From the NCBI GenBank assembly GCA_003551125.1, contig PULY01000054.1, forward strand, positions 1 to 13,521: 13,521 bases of DNA, given 5' to 3'. A model generated the notes under the pieces. That model searched no databases, had not been told where the DNA came from, and saw only the letters and a list, made by a program, of their open reading frames with translations. Positions within the stretch are counted from its first letter, which is position 1. Each line of letters opens with the position of its first letter. This document shows positions 1-6,552 of the stretch, piece after piece. The translations under genes and the position numbers were made by a program. This stretch comes from Candidatus Iainarchaeum sp. GTDB taxonomy: Archaea; B1Sed10-29.

Positions 1-748
1 CTTTTCCTGCCGGTGCTTGTGCTATGTAGTTTGGTTCTGCTTCGCTATTGAATTGTTTTGCTACTAATTCTCCTCCTCTGTCTCCGTCTACAAATAGAGT
101 TATTTTCTTTTTCTTTGATAGTTTCTTAACCGTTTTAGGTATATTTTTCCCATGTAAACATATCACGTTTTTTATATTTGATCTTAGCAGGTTTAATACA
201 TCTGCTCTTCCTTCTACTACTATTATTTCTTTTGATTCATCTATTTTTGGACCTGCTGCTAGTTTGTCTTTTCCATATTTCTGTACTTCGCTACTTCTTA
301 CTCCTTCTCTTATTTTTTTACTTATTTCCTTTGATTCTGGCCTTCCTCCTCTTAACATGCTTCTTCTGAGTTCTTGTGCTCTTTTTAGCACTTTTTCTCT
401 TTTGTTTTTTCTAGTGTCATTTATTCCTGTTATCGTTATTTCAGATTCTGATGGTCCTACTCTTTCTATTTGTTCTAATGCTGCTGCTATTGCTGATGTT
501 TTATCTGCGTCCAGACTTGAGGGTATTTTTATTGTCCCTGTTGATTTTCCAAGCTTGTTTTCTATTTCAACTTCTATTCTTCCTATTCTACCGCTTTTTT
601 GAAGTTCTCTTAAATCTAATTCGTCCCCTAGTAGCCCTTCTGTTTGTCCAAATATTGCTCCAACTACGTCGGGCCTTTCTACTATTCCATCAATTTCTAT
701 ATCAGCAGTGATTAGGTATTTAACTGTATCTATATATGTTTTAGCCAT
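1..748 (-). CDS. dnaG: Archaeal DnaG-type primase, N-terminal 249 residues (cut by left edge)
   Basis: Reading leftward from ATG at 748, the frame is open for 249 codons to the window edge. It starts MAKTYIDTVKYLITADIEID and has the N-terminal region typical of archaeal DnaG (GIVERPDVVGAIFGQTEGLL). A Toprim domain begins near residue 172: EIIVVEGRADVLNLL carries the catalytic Glu (E179), and LFVDGDRGG gives the D221-x-D223 metal-binding pair. Archaeal DnaG is a Toprim protein known both for primase activity and as a subunit of the exosome, so its cellular role may be RNA-related. The start lies inside the end of the upstream Toprim gene (8-base overlap), and GAGGTG just upstream is a good Shine-Dalgarno, pointing to translational coupling. 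The C-terminal part is outside the window. Identification is firm. Confidence 0.95.
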   Translation of the reverse strand, partial: MAKTYIDTVKYLITADIEIDGIVERPDVVGAIFGQTEGLLGDELDLRELQKSGRIGRIEVEIENKLGKSTGTIKIPSSLDADKTSAIAAALEQIERVGPSESEITITGINDTRKNKREKVLKRAQELRRSMLRGGRPESKEISKKIREGVRSSEVQKYGKDKLAAGPKIDESKEIIVVEGRADVLNLLRSNIKNVICLHGKNIPKTVKKLSKKKKITLFVDGDRGGELVAKQFNSEAEPNYIAQAPAGK

Positions 749-1118
749 TTTTTGCACCTCTAGTGTTTTTGTTTTTAAGCTTTTTGTATTTTGAAGGTAT
801 CTCTTCTATTTCGGATATACCATGTAGTTTTCCGAGTTCTTTTTTGTAGGCTAGATCTGTTTTGATTCCTTCCGATTTGAATAATCTTATTAGTCTACTT
901 GATCTGGATTTTCCTGTTTTATCGAAATCTGTGAGCAGTATTACTTCCTTCTCTTTTTCTTCCTCTGTTATTTCTCTTAGTGGTTTGGTTTCTATTGTTT
1001 CTACTTTTTTTATCCCTAGTTTGTTTAATGCTTCTTTGTCTCTTTTTCCTTCCACTATCTTCTTTCTTTCATCTTTCTTCATTTTATCTATTATTTCTTT
1101 AAGTTTCTCGAACTTCAC
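741..1118 (-). CDS. Small Toprim-domain protein (UPF0292-like) coupled to dnaG
   Basis: A 125-residue protein made almost entirely of one Toprim fold. KKIVEGKRDKEALNKLGI holds the catalytic Glu (E23), and VILLTDFDKTGKS holds the D64-x-D66 metal pair. It resembles the small stand-alone archaeal Toprim proteins related to the nuclease RNase M5. Such proteins are expected to bind Mg2+ and act on nucleic acids, but the substrate is not known to me. The start is GTG at 1118. An AGTGAG element at 1123-1128 may serve as a weak Shine-Dalgarno. The last codons overlap the dnaG start by 8 bases, so the two are almost surely cotranscribed and coupled. The upstream leader contains a large inverted repeat (1153-1293). 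Confidence 0.85.
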   Translation of the reverse strand: MKFEKLKEIIDKMKKDERKKIVEGKRDKEALNKLGIKKVETIETKPLREITEEEKEKEVILLTDFDKTGKSRSSRLIRLFKSEGIKTDLAYKKELGKLHGISEIEEIPSKYKKLKNKNTRGAKNG

Positions 1119-1152
1119 TTAACTCACTTTATAGGTATTTCTAGCTCTACTA

Positions 1153-1293
1153 CTCACTGGATTCAATCAAAAATTAGCTTATGACTTTCTTACTTCTTTG
1201 AATATTTCTTCATTTCATTTCCTCTTTGATGGGAGGATATGGGTTAGTGTGCTTTATGTGATGTGTGAAATTTTGATTGAACTAACCAGTGAG
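1153..1293 (-). repeat. Long-range inverted repeat in the leader of the Toprim-dnaG operon (candidate structured RNA)
   Basis: CTCACTGG at 1153-1160 pairs perfectly with CCAGTGAG at 1286-1293, and TTCAATCAAAA at 1162-1172 pairs perfectly with 1271-1281. This makes an 8+11 bp stem with a 1/4-base internal loop, closing about 98 bases. Inside, TCCTC/GAGGA can form a short hairpin. GGTTAGT at 1242-1248 can instead pair with ACTAACC at 1281-1287, which breaks the outer stem. On the minus strand an AT-rich TATA-like box (1311-1320) would place transcription start at about 1288-1290, close to the 5' base of this stem. It may be a structured 5' leader of the Toprim-dnaG message or a separate small RNA. 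No target-site duplication flanks it, and I recognise no RNA family. Confidence 0.5.
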
Positions 1294-1310
1294 GTTTGAT
1301 CATTTGATTT

Positions 1311-1320
1311 GTATATATTT
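1311..1320 (-). promoter_or_regulatory. TATA-like box for the Toprim-dnaG leader
   Basis: On the minus strand this reads AAATATATAC. It lies just downstream of the four-CBS gene stop and about 27 bases before the outer arm of the inverted repeat, which fits archaeal TATA-to-start spacing. A leader of about 170 nt before the GTG at 1118 would follow. Confidence 0.45.
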
Positions 1321-1356
1321 TCTCTTCCAATATTTTTATTCTTTTTGATATTTTTA

Positions 1357-2178
1357 CTATTTTTTGTTTATTTGTTTTCCAAGATATTTAGTTATGTCCG
1401 TCTTTGTTAGTATTCCTATTGGCTTTTCTTCTTCTATTACGACTAAACTCCCTATATTTTTTTCCAACATTTTCTTTGCTTCTTTTGAAGCGTCTTTTTC
1501 TGGATGAGTAGTTACTAGGTTCTCTTTCATTATGTCTCCTATTATCAAAGGAAATATTTTTACTCTTTCTCTGTGTTTCTCTCCTTTGTCCGTTTCATAT
1601 TTTATTGTCCTTGGTTTTTTTCTTTCTGATGCAAATGATAGGTCTGTTTCTGTTATTATTCCAACTGCTTTTTTATCTCTAGTTATAATTATTTTTGATA
1701 TTCCTTTTTCTTCCATCACTCTTCCCGCGTGAAATGCTGATTGTCCTTCGTTTAAAGTTTCTACAGGAGTAGTCATTAAATCCTTTACTTGTGATTCTCC
1801 TCTGTATCTTTCGGAGAAGTATTTGGCTAAATCTGTATTTGTTATTATTCCTTTTACTTCGTTGTTTTTTATTATTGGCAGTCCTGATACATTTTCTTCT
1901 TTCATTTTCGCAGCTGCTTCTTCTGGTTTTTCTTCTGGATCAGCAGTTATTATTTCTCTGGTCATTGCTTCTCTTACTCGAACTTCATTTATTCCTCTTC
2001 TTTCTTCTACAAAAAGCCTTGTTATGTCTCCATCTGTTATGATTCCTTTTGGTTCTTCATCGTATACTAAGGCTCTTGAAACTCCTTTTCTTAGGAATAT
2101 ATTTCTCACTGTTGCTATCGGGTCTTTTTGAGACACTGCATATATCTTATCGGACATGTATTCTTTTACTTTTGCCAT
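1357..2178 (-). CDS. Four-CBS-domain protein
   Basis: A 273-residue soluble protein made of four CBS domains, at roughly residues 3-58, 65-120, 128-185 and 213-270. Each has the usual pattern of a VxEYM/VREAMT/VKDLMT/IGDIM entry, a central hydrophobic strand, and a closing GIIT(D/N)GD/TDL segment (GIITDGDITRL, GIITNTDLAKY, GIITETDLSFA, GILTKTDITKY). CBS pairs bind adenosine nucleotides or related ligands and act as energy sensors. There is no enzymatic domain, so a ligand-responsive adaptor role is inferred. A clear Shine-Dalgarno (AAGGAGAT) precedes ATG at 2178. It starts 18 bases after the two-CBS/zinc-ribbon gene, so they form one operon. The exact partner is unknown. Confidence 0.9.
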   Translation of the reverse strand: MAKVKEYMSDKIYAVSQKDPIATVRNIFLRKGVSRALVYDEEPKGIITDGDITRLFVEERRGINEVRVREAMTREIITADPEEKPEEAAAKMKEENVSGLPIIKNNEVKGIITNTDLAKYFSERYRGESQVKDLMTTPVETLNEGQSAFHAGRVMEEKGISKIIITRDKKAVGIITETDLSFASERKKPRTIKYETDKGEKHRERVKIFPLIIGDIMKENLVTTHPEKDASKEAKKMLEKNIGSLVVIEEEKPIGILTKTDITKYLGKQINKK

Positions 2179-2196
2179 TTTATCTCCTTTATCAGT

Positions 2197-2751
2197 TTAT
2201 CTTTTTTCTTCTATGCATTCTGTACACATTAATTTTCCTTCAAAGTGTTTTAATTCATTTGAGTAAATCTCACATAGTTCACAATTTCCTGCTGCTCTTA
2301 CTTCTTGTCTTTTATTGCTTCTTATTGCATCCATTACTCTTTTTTCCCTTGCCATTTCCATTAGAGCTGGTTCTACTTTTATTAAATCTCTTTCTGTTAC
2401 TATTCCAACAAGTCTTCCTTCTTCCACTATTGGAAGTCTTTCTATATCCATATCTCTCATTATCTTTATTGCTTTTTCAAGATCTGTTCTTCTATTTATC
2501 ACTTTTACAGGGTGTTTCATTATTTCAGATATTTCCTTTGATAAACAGTCTTTATTTTCTGCTATTTCTGAGATTATGTCCCCTTCTGTTATTATTCCCT
2601 TTACTTCTTCGTTTTCTTCTATTATTAGTCCTCCAACTCCTGTCTTATCCATTACTTTTATTATTTTCTCTACTGTATCGGTTGGTTTGGCTGTTATAAC
2701 GGCTTTTTTCATTATTTCTCCAATTTCTATTCCTGATGCGATTTTTATCAC
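2197..2751 (-). CDS. Two-CBS-domain protein with C-terminal zinc ribbon
   Basis: A 184-residue protein. CBS domains span about residues 9-64 (IGEIMKKAVITAKPTDTV ... GIITEGDI) and 73-130 (ISEIMKHPVKVINRRTDL ... GIVTERDL). A basic linker (RSNKRQEVRAAG) leads to a C-terminal CELC ... CTEC pair that should hold one zinc ion. CBS plus zinc ribbon suggests a nucleotide-sensing protein that contacts nucleic acid or another protein; this is inference. The start is uncertain. GTG at 2751 is used here, but it lies inside a GGTGAT Shine-Dalgarno-like sequence. The next in-frame ATG is at 2712 (residue 14), preceded by GGAG. Residues before it match the start of the CBS fold (IEIGEIM), which favours an upstream start. 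It lies between the resolvase gene and the four-CBS gene. Confidence 0.87.
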   Translation of the reverse strand: MIKIASGIEIGEIMKKAVITAKPTDTVEKIIKVMDKTGVGGLIIEENEEVKGIITEGDIISEIAENKDCLSKEISEIMKHPVKVINRRTDLEKAIKIMRDMDIERLPIVEEGRLVGIVTERDLIKVEPALMEMAREKRVMDAIRSNKRQEVRAAGNCELCEIYSNELKHFEGKLMCTECIEEKR

Positions 2752-2790
2752 CTTTGGGTATTTATTTTTTAATAGTTACTTCTATATTTC

Positions 2791-3147
2791 TTACTTTATT
2801 TCCTTCACGAATTTCCTTAGTTCTTTGTGTTTTTCTTCTTTCTTTAACTTTTCCTTTGATTTCTCAATTTTTTTTACATAAGGAGGGGTATAGTTGAATG
2901 AATATACTAATAAAGGAACCGCGTTATTTTCATCTGCTAGTTCTTTTAATTTATCTAATCCATATAAATAAAGTCTATCTTTACTCGTAGTTTTACATTG
3001 AACCAGGTAATTTTTATCTTTACCCATTACATATATATCTGCTTCCGAATGGCTTGCAGGTGACCTTGTAGCTAGTAATCCGTTTTCTTCAAATATTTTC
3101 TTCGATCTATATTCAAATTGATATCCTCTTTCGTAGTTATTAGCCAT
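2791..3147 (-). CDS. hjc: Hjc-type Holliday junction resolvase (PD-(D/E)xK nuclease family)
   Basis: A 118-residue protein with the Hjc layout: YERGYQFEYRSKKIFEENG (E12 metal ligand), RSPASHSEADIYV (R28, S32, D37), then YLVQCKTTSKDRLYLYG. In Hjc the third motif is usually E-x-K; here it reads Q50-C-K52. The E-to-Q change is tolerated in some PD-(D/E)xK nucleases such as Mrr-like enzymes, so activity is plausible but not assured. The C-terminal 25 residues are a charged Lys/Glu tail. Hjc cuts four-way junctions symmetrically during recombination. A related PD-(D/E)xK nuclease remains possible. It starts 20 bases after the pth2 stop, and a TATA-like AAATATAAA sits in that gap. The CBS-zinc ribbon gene follows 39 bases downstream. 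Confidence 0.82.
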   Translation of the reverse strand: MANNYERGYQFEYRSKKIFEENGLLATRSPASHSEADIYVMGKDKNYLVQCKTTSKDRLYLYGLDKLKELADENNAVPLLVYSFNYTPPYVKKIEKSKEKLKKEEKHKELRKFVKEIK

Positions 3148-3167
3148 TTTAATCCATTTTTATATTT

Positions 3168-3518
3168 TTAATTAACTGTTTTTAAATGTCCTGTGTATCT
3201 ATCCATTTCTTTTTCTTCCCATGGTCCAATTCCTAGAGTAGTTACTGTTCCTGGTTTCAGTTCTGTTCTACCTGCGTCTTTTATTAATTTTTTTGGATAT
3301 TTGTTAGGAGTTTCTCTCTTCATTTTTATCAATTCTTCTTCATCTTCCACCCATAAAATTACTTTTTTTCCTCCTTCATTTAACCATTTCTTTGTTTTCT
3401 TAGGATATCGTCTTTCAGAATCTCTATATGACTCTAGGGAAGCATGACAGGCTTGTGCAGCCAGTTTTCCTTTGCTTAAATTCAGATCTTTTCTGATCAA
3501 AATAACTTGTTTATACAT
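3168..3518 (-). CDS. pth2: Peptidyl-tRNA hydrolase, Pth2 type
   Basis: A 116-residue protein starting MYKQVILIRKDLNLSKGKLA, followed by AQACHASLESY, the signature of archaeal/eukaryotic Pth2. GTVTTLGIGPWEEKEMDRYTGHLKTV is the conserved C-terminal part. Pth2 releases tRNA from prematurely ended peptidyl-tRNAs. The frame stays open upstream to 3842, but I reject that extension because it is antisense to nurA and looks nothing like the family. ATG at 3518 gives the normal family length. A TATA-like sequence (minus-strand AATAAAAA, 3541-3548) is centred about 27 bases upstream, so the message is probably leaderless. It is divergent from nurA across 85 bases. Confidence 0.95.
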   Translation of the reverse strand: MYKQVILIRKDLNLSKGKLAAQACHASLESYRDSERRYPKKTKKWLNEGGKKVILWVEDEEELIKMKRETPNKYPKKLIKDAGRTELKPGTVTTLGIGPWEEKEMDRYTGHLKTVN

Positions 3519-3540
3519 GTGTAAAGTAAGGGGTTGTGAG

Positions 3541-3548
3541 TTTTTATT
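3541..3548 (-). promoter_or_regulatory. TATA-like box for pth2
   Basis: Minus-strand AATAAAAA is centred about 27 bases upstream of the pth2 ATG. No Shine-Dalgarno is visible between them, so the box would give a leaderless or nearly leaderless transcript. Confidence 0.5.
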
Positions 3549-3574
3549 CTTTTTTGATGTTTTTGGGAATAGGA

Positions 3575-3584
3575 TTTTATTTTT
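3575..3584 (+). promoter_or_regulatory. TATA-like box for nurA-herA
   Basis: TTTTATTTTT is centred about 24-25 bases upstream of the nurA ATG at 3604, with no Shine-Dalgarno in between, as expected for a leaderless archaeal message. It shares the 85-base divergent region with the pth2 promoter. Confidence 0.5.
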
Positions 3585-3603
3585 CAGTTGTCCTAATATT
3601 ATT

Positions 3604-4593
3604 ATGGATAGAGAAATAGAGAAATTATCTGAAAGACTTGAGAGAGAAGAAATATCACTTAAGGAAAAAGCAAATGAAATAAAGGAAGATGGAAAAATAT
3701 CGATGGATATTTCAAAGGAAAAACTAGATTTATCCGTATCAGGAGTAGATGGGGGATTTTCCAGAAAAAAATTAAGAGGTATAGAATTAGTAATAACGAG
3801 ATCTTGTCTTGTTGAAATGACATATGAAGATAATAAGCTCATTAATCATTCTTATTTCCCTGATTCTAATCCTTCTCCAAATCTATACAGCTACGATGTT
3901 AGAGAGGAGAATTCCAAGAAACCTCAAATTCTTAGAATGAATGAAGAAATAACAACTGCTTTGAAGTATATTAACGGAGATCCGAATGTAGATATGCTTA
4001 TTCTTGACGGTTCAATTGTTCCAAATCCTCATAATAAACCTAAAGAAAGTTCTGAAGAAAGGGAAAATTATGATTTATTAGTGAAGAAATACGAGGAGCT
4101 TTTTAGGAAATCTCTAGATAAAGGAATACAATTAATAGGAGCAGTAGAAGATAGTAAATCACGAAAAGTATCTAAAAAGAAAGGAGTAAATTCCTTAGAT
4201 AATATATTGCTTCACCATGTTTTAGATAAAGGTCAAAGAACTCCGGAGTTCAATTATTCTGATGAACCTGGTAAACATCCTGTTCTAAGTGATTTTTCGA
4301 TGGACATTAGCAATAGAATAAAATTTATGTATCTTAAACCAGTTGAAGAAGACACTCCTCTCCGAATAGAATACTTATCAGGAACTATGAATTCAGAAAA
4401 AATAGCTTCAGTTGTTCAAGAGGTTTCAAAGATATCTAATAGTTACAGCTATCCCGTTCCACTAATGGAAGCTGATTTACATGCAAAGTTAACCGAAAAG
4501 GAAACTGATTTAATAATCAGAAGAATAAAAAATCAAGCGGGAGAAAACCCCGTACTGATGGAAAAAAGAAGAAACACTAGGCCTTTCCATTGA
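3604..4593 (+). CDS. nurA: NurA 5'-3' nuclease
   Basis: A 329-residue protein with the NurA motifs. SGVDGGFSRK (D49) is the first metal-binding aspartate, MLILDGSIV (D135) the second, and GAVEDSKSRK (E182, D183) the third. The C-terminal YPVPLMEADLHAKL corresponds to the end of the NurA fold, though this region usually carries a His and here reads E-A-D. NurA is an RNase H-like nuclease that works with the HerA motor in DNA end resection. I chose ATG at 3604 over the longer frame from 3472: the extra 44 residues are hydrophobic and antisense to pth2, while a TATA-like box sits at the right distance from 3604. The gene is followed by herA after 48 bases, the classic pair. Confidence 0.95.
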   Translation: MDREIEKLSERLEREEISLKEKANEIKEDGKISMDISKEKLDLSVSGVDGGFSRKKLRGIELVITRSCLVEMTYEDNKLINHSYFPDSNPSPNLYSYDVREENSKKPQILRMNEEITTALKYINGDPNVDMLILDGSIVPNPHNKPKESSEERENYDLLVKKYEELFRKSLDKGIQLIGAVEDSKSRKVSKKKGVNSLDNILLHHVLDKGQRTPEFNYSDEPGKHPVLSDFSMDISNRIKFMYLKPVEEDTPLRIEYLSGTMNSEKIASVVQEVSKISNSYSYPVPLMEADLHAKLTEKETDLIIRRIKNQAGENPVLMEKRRNTRPFH

Positions 4594-4641
4594 ATGAATA
4601 AAAGATAATTTGAAAAAATAAAATATATTCAAGGTGAAAAA

Positions 4642-6132
4642 ATGACTCTTGGTAAAATAATAGCTACTAAAGAAACTCCAACTCCAACGGAAATTCATTT
4701 TGTAACTGATAAAAATAATATAGATAAAAATCAATACGTTGAATACTCTTCTCCTCAAGGAAAATCAATAGGAATGGTTAAAGATTTACATAAGACTAAT
4801 AGGTACTTTGATTCTCCTGAATCTATAGCTCAAATAGAGAAAACAGGTGTAGAAGTCACTGAAAAGTTTCCAACTCAGGAATGGGAACACACAGTTGGAG
4901 AAGTAAAAACACTCGGTATTTATGAAGATGATTTCATTGAAAGACCAACTAAACCTCCTGCTCCAGGAACAAAAGTAAAAGAACCTGTTTTAGAGGAACT
5001 AAGAGATTTTTTAGGTTTTGAAGATAAAGGATTAGAAATAGGGAAGCTTCAACACCATGGTATTCCGATCAAATTAAGTTTAACAAATCTTTTTCAGAAG
5101 CATTTGGCTGTATTAGCTCAAACAGGTGCTGGAAAAACTTACACTGTTTCAGTTTTAATTGAAGAACTTTTGGAAAGACAATCAAATGAAGGTAGAGTTG
5201 CTTCTTTAGTTATAGATGTTCATGGAGAATATAGAAGTTTTGAAAATTCAGAGAGGTATAGGGATAAAGTAAAAGTTATATCTGGAGAGGAATTTAAAAT
5301 ACCTGTTGGTTCCTTAAGTGCTTCCGATTTCAAAATATTTATACCTGGAATGAGGAGACCACAGGAAAGAGAATTATCTTCAATTATAGATAAATTGAGA
5401 TCTAAAGAAAAACCTTACGATATACAGGATATTATTGAGATGGTTTGGAAAGATAAAGAAATGAATGAAAAAACACAAAGAGCACTTATGAGATGGCTTG
5501 ACGGATTGAGCGATGATTTATTTGGTAAAACAGGCTCAAATGTTAAAAAATTAGTTAATCCTGGCCAATTAACTATTCTTGATTTAAGTGATTTAATCGA
5601 TTCAAAGGAAAGAGGTATAATAACTAATTATCTATCCAGAAGGTTATTCAGCAGTAGAAGAAGAAAGGAAGTTCCTCCATTCGTATTGTTCGTTGAAGAA
5701 GCCCATAATTTCGCTTCAGAAGGAGATATATCTGAAAATACTATTGCAAAAGGGATAATAGAAACAATAGCAAGAGAAGGTAGGAAATTCGGAGCATCTT
5801 TATGTTTAATTAGCCAAAGACCTATGAGATTATCTACAACTGCTTTGAGCCAATGTAATACTCAATTGATAATGAGGATAACAAACCCTCATGATTTGGA
5901 ACACATTGGGAGAACCAGTGAAGGGATAGATGAATCTTCAAAGGATTCAATAACTACTTTGAGAGTAGGAGAAGCTTTATTGGTTGGTGAAGCTGTAAGT
6001 CATCCAGTATTCATCAAGATAAGGGAGAGAAACTCCAGCGAGGACGAGCTTGGAGAGGATCTTGAAGAACAAGCTAGGAAATATGAAGAAGAAGATAATA
6101 GAAGAAGCGAAGATGCGGAAGCCTTTATGTAG
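4642..6132 (+). CDS. herA: HerA bipolar DNA helicase/translocase
   Basis: A 496-residue HerA/FtsK-family ATPase. The N-terminal about 100 residues form the HAS-barrel (TPTEIHFVTDKNNIDKNQYV ... SIGMVKDL). Walker A is AQTGAGKT (residues 159-166), followed by VIDVHGEYRSF. Walker B is VLFVEEAHNF (348-357), and REGRKFGASL (378-387) holds the likely arginine finger. SQRP (392-395 region) and TNPHDLEHI are further HerA hallmarks. HerA hexamers drive NurA along DNA to make single strands for recombination. AAGGTGA at 4631-4637 is a good Shine-Dalgarno before ATG at 4642. Length is usual for the family. The C-terminus is a short acidic tail. It is in operon with nurA; mre11 is not adjacent. Confidence 0.96.
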   Translation: MTLGKIIATKETPTPTEIHFVTDKNNIDKNQYVEYSSPQGKSIGMVKDLHKTNRYFDSPESIAQIEKTGVEVTEKFPTQEWEHTVGEVKTLGIYEDDFIERPTKPPAPGTKVKEPVLEELRDFLGFEDKGLEIGKLQHHGIPIKLSLTNLFQKHLAVLAQTGAGKTYTVSVLIEELLERQSNEGRVASLVIDVHGEYRSFENSERYRDKVKVISGEEFKIPVGSLSASDFKIFIPGMRRPQERELSSIIDKLRSKEKPYDIQDIIEMVWKDKEMNEKTQRALMRWLDGLSDDLFGKTGSNVKKLVNPGQLTILDLSDLIDSKERGIITNYLSRRLFSSRRRKEVPPFVLFVEEAHNFASEGDISENTIAKGIIETIAREGRKFGASLCLISQRPMRLSTTALSQCNTQLIMRITNPHDLEHIGRTSEGIDESSKDSITTLRVGEALLVGEAVSHPVFIKIRERNSSEDELGEDLEEQARKYEEEDNRRSEDAEAFM

Positions 6133-6159
6133 ATTTGGTTTTCATAGATCCTACTTAAA

Positions 6160-6171
6160 CCTTTATAAAGG
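6160..6171 (+). promoter_or_regulatory. Palindromic TATA box of the TBP gene
   Basis: CCTTTATAAAGG is a perfect 12-base palindrome between herA and the TBP gene. It would place transcription start at about 6191, giving a leader of some 25 nt that contains the AGGTGAT ribosome site before ATG at 6217. ACTTAAA lies immediately upstream, where the TFB recognition element would be. Confidence 0.6.
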
Positions 6172-6216
6172 AGGGGAATAGGAAATATTACTAACTGTTT
6201 TTAAATAGGTGATAAA

Positions 6217-6492
6217 ATGGCAGATGAAATAGAATACAAAATAGTTAATCTAGTAGCTTCAGCAGACTTAAAGAAAGAATTAGATCTATATGGGATAGCA
6301 ATGGAAGTAGATAATGTAGAATATGAACCAGAACAATTTCCAGGGGCTATTCTAAAATTAAAAGATATTGGAACAACTCTATTATTATTTAAGACAGGTA
6401 GAATTATTTGTACCGGAGGAGAAGAAGAAAAGGACGTTAAGAACTCAATGAAGAAAGTAAGTGAGTTAATAAAAGATTATACTAGGGAATAA
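6217..6492 (+). CDS. tbp: Single-repeat TATA-binding protein (half-TBP)
   Basis: A 91-residue protein aligning with just one of the two direct repeats of TBP. IVNLVASADLKKELDL (residues 9-24) is the start of the DNA-binding sheet with N11. VEYEPEQFPGAILKL (34-48) is the stirrup with intercalating F41. LLLFKTGRIICTGG (55-68) supplies the second intercalating F58 and the T-G turn, and the last 20 residues form the long helix. Archaeal TBP is normally about 180-190 residues with two repeats. No second repeat exists in any frame between 6493 and rpoK, nor upstream. It should act as a homodimer on DNA if functional. AGGTGAT precedes ATG at 6217. EPEQFP, the TFB-contacting stirrup, is intact. Another full-length TBP elsewhere in the genome cannot be excluded. 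Confidence 0.9.
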   Translation: MADEIEYKIVNLVASADLKKELDLYGIAMEVDNVEYEPEQFPGAILKLKDIGTTLLLFKTGRIICTGGEEEKDVKNSMKKVSELIKDYTRE

Positions 6493-6514
6493 GTCTTTAA
6501 TTTTCCCTTATTCC
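6486..6514 (+). terminator. Hairpin at the end of the TBP gene
   Basis: GGAATAAG (6486-6493), overlapping the TBP stop codon, pairs perfectly with CTTATTCC (6507-6514) across a 13-base AT-rich loop. T-rich sequence follows. It could end or attenuate the TBP transcript before rpoK, though archaeal termination depends more on T-runs than on hairpins. Confidence 0.4.
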
Positions 6515-6552
6515 TTTACTTTGTTCTGGTAAAGATTGTAAAAGGTGATAAA

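Noticed and set aside
48..711. Plus-strand open frames opposite dnaG
   Set aside because: They are hydrophobic, Leu/Phe/Ser-rich mirror images of a purine-rich coding strand; the minus strand encodes a clear DnaG.
1153..1293. Small transposon (MITE) with terminal inverted repeats
   Set aside because: No target-site duplication at the ends, the arms have an internal loop, and only one copy is seen. The promoter position fits an RNA leader better.
1255..1300. C/D box small RNA
   Set aside because: A GTGATGT box C-like motif is present, but no CTGA box D lies at a suitable distance on that strand.
2049..2881. Plus-strand open frames of about 190-216 codons opposite the CBS genes
   Set aside because: Low-complexity Leu/Phe/Ser antisense translations. 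The minus strand has intact CBS proteins with ribosome sites.
3472..3603. N-terminal extension of nurA from ATG 3472
   Set aside because: It overlaps pth2 on the other strand and encodes a hydrophobic stretch unlike NurA; the promoter fits 3604.
3519..3842. N-terminal extension of pth2
   Set aside because: It is antisense to nurA and absent from the Pth2 family; a TATA-like box fits the start at 3518.
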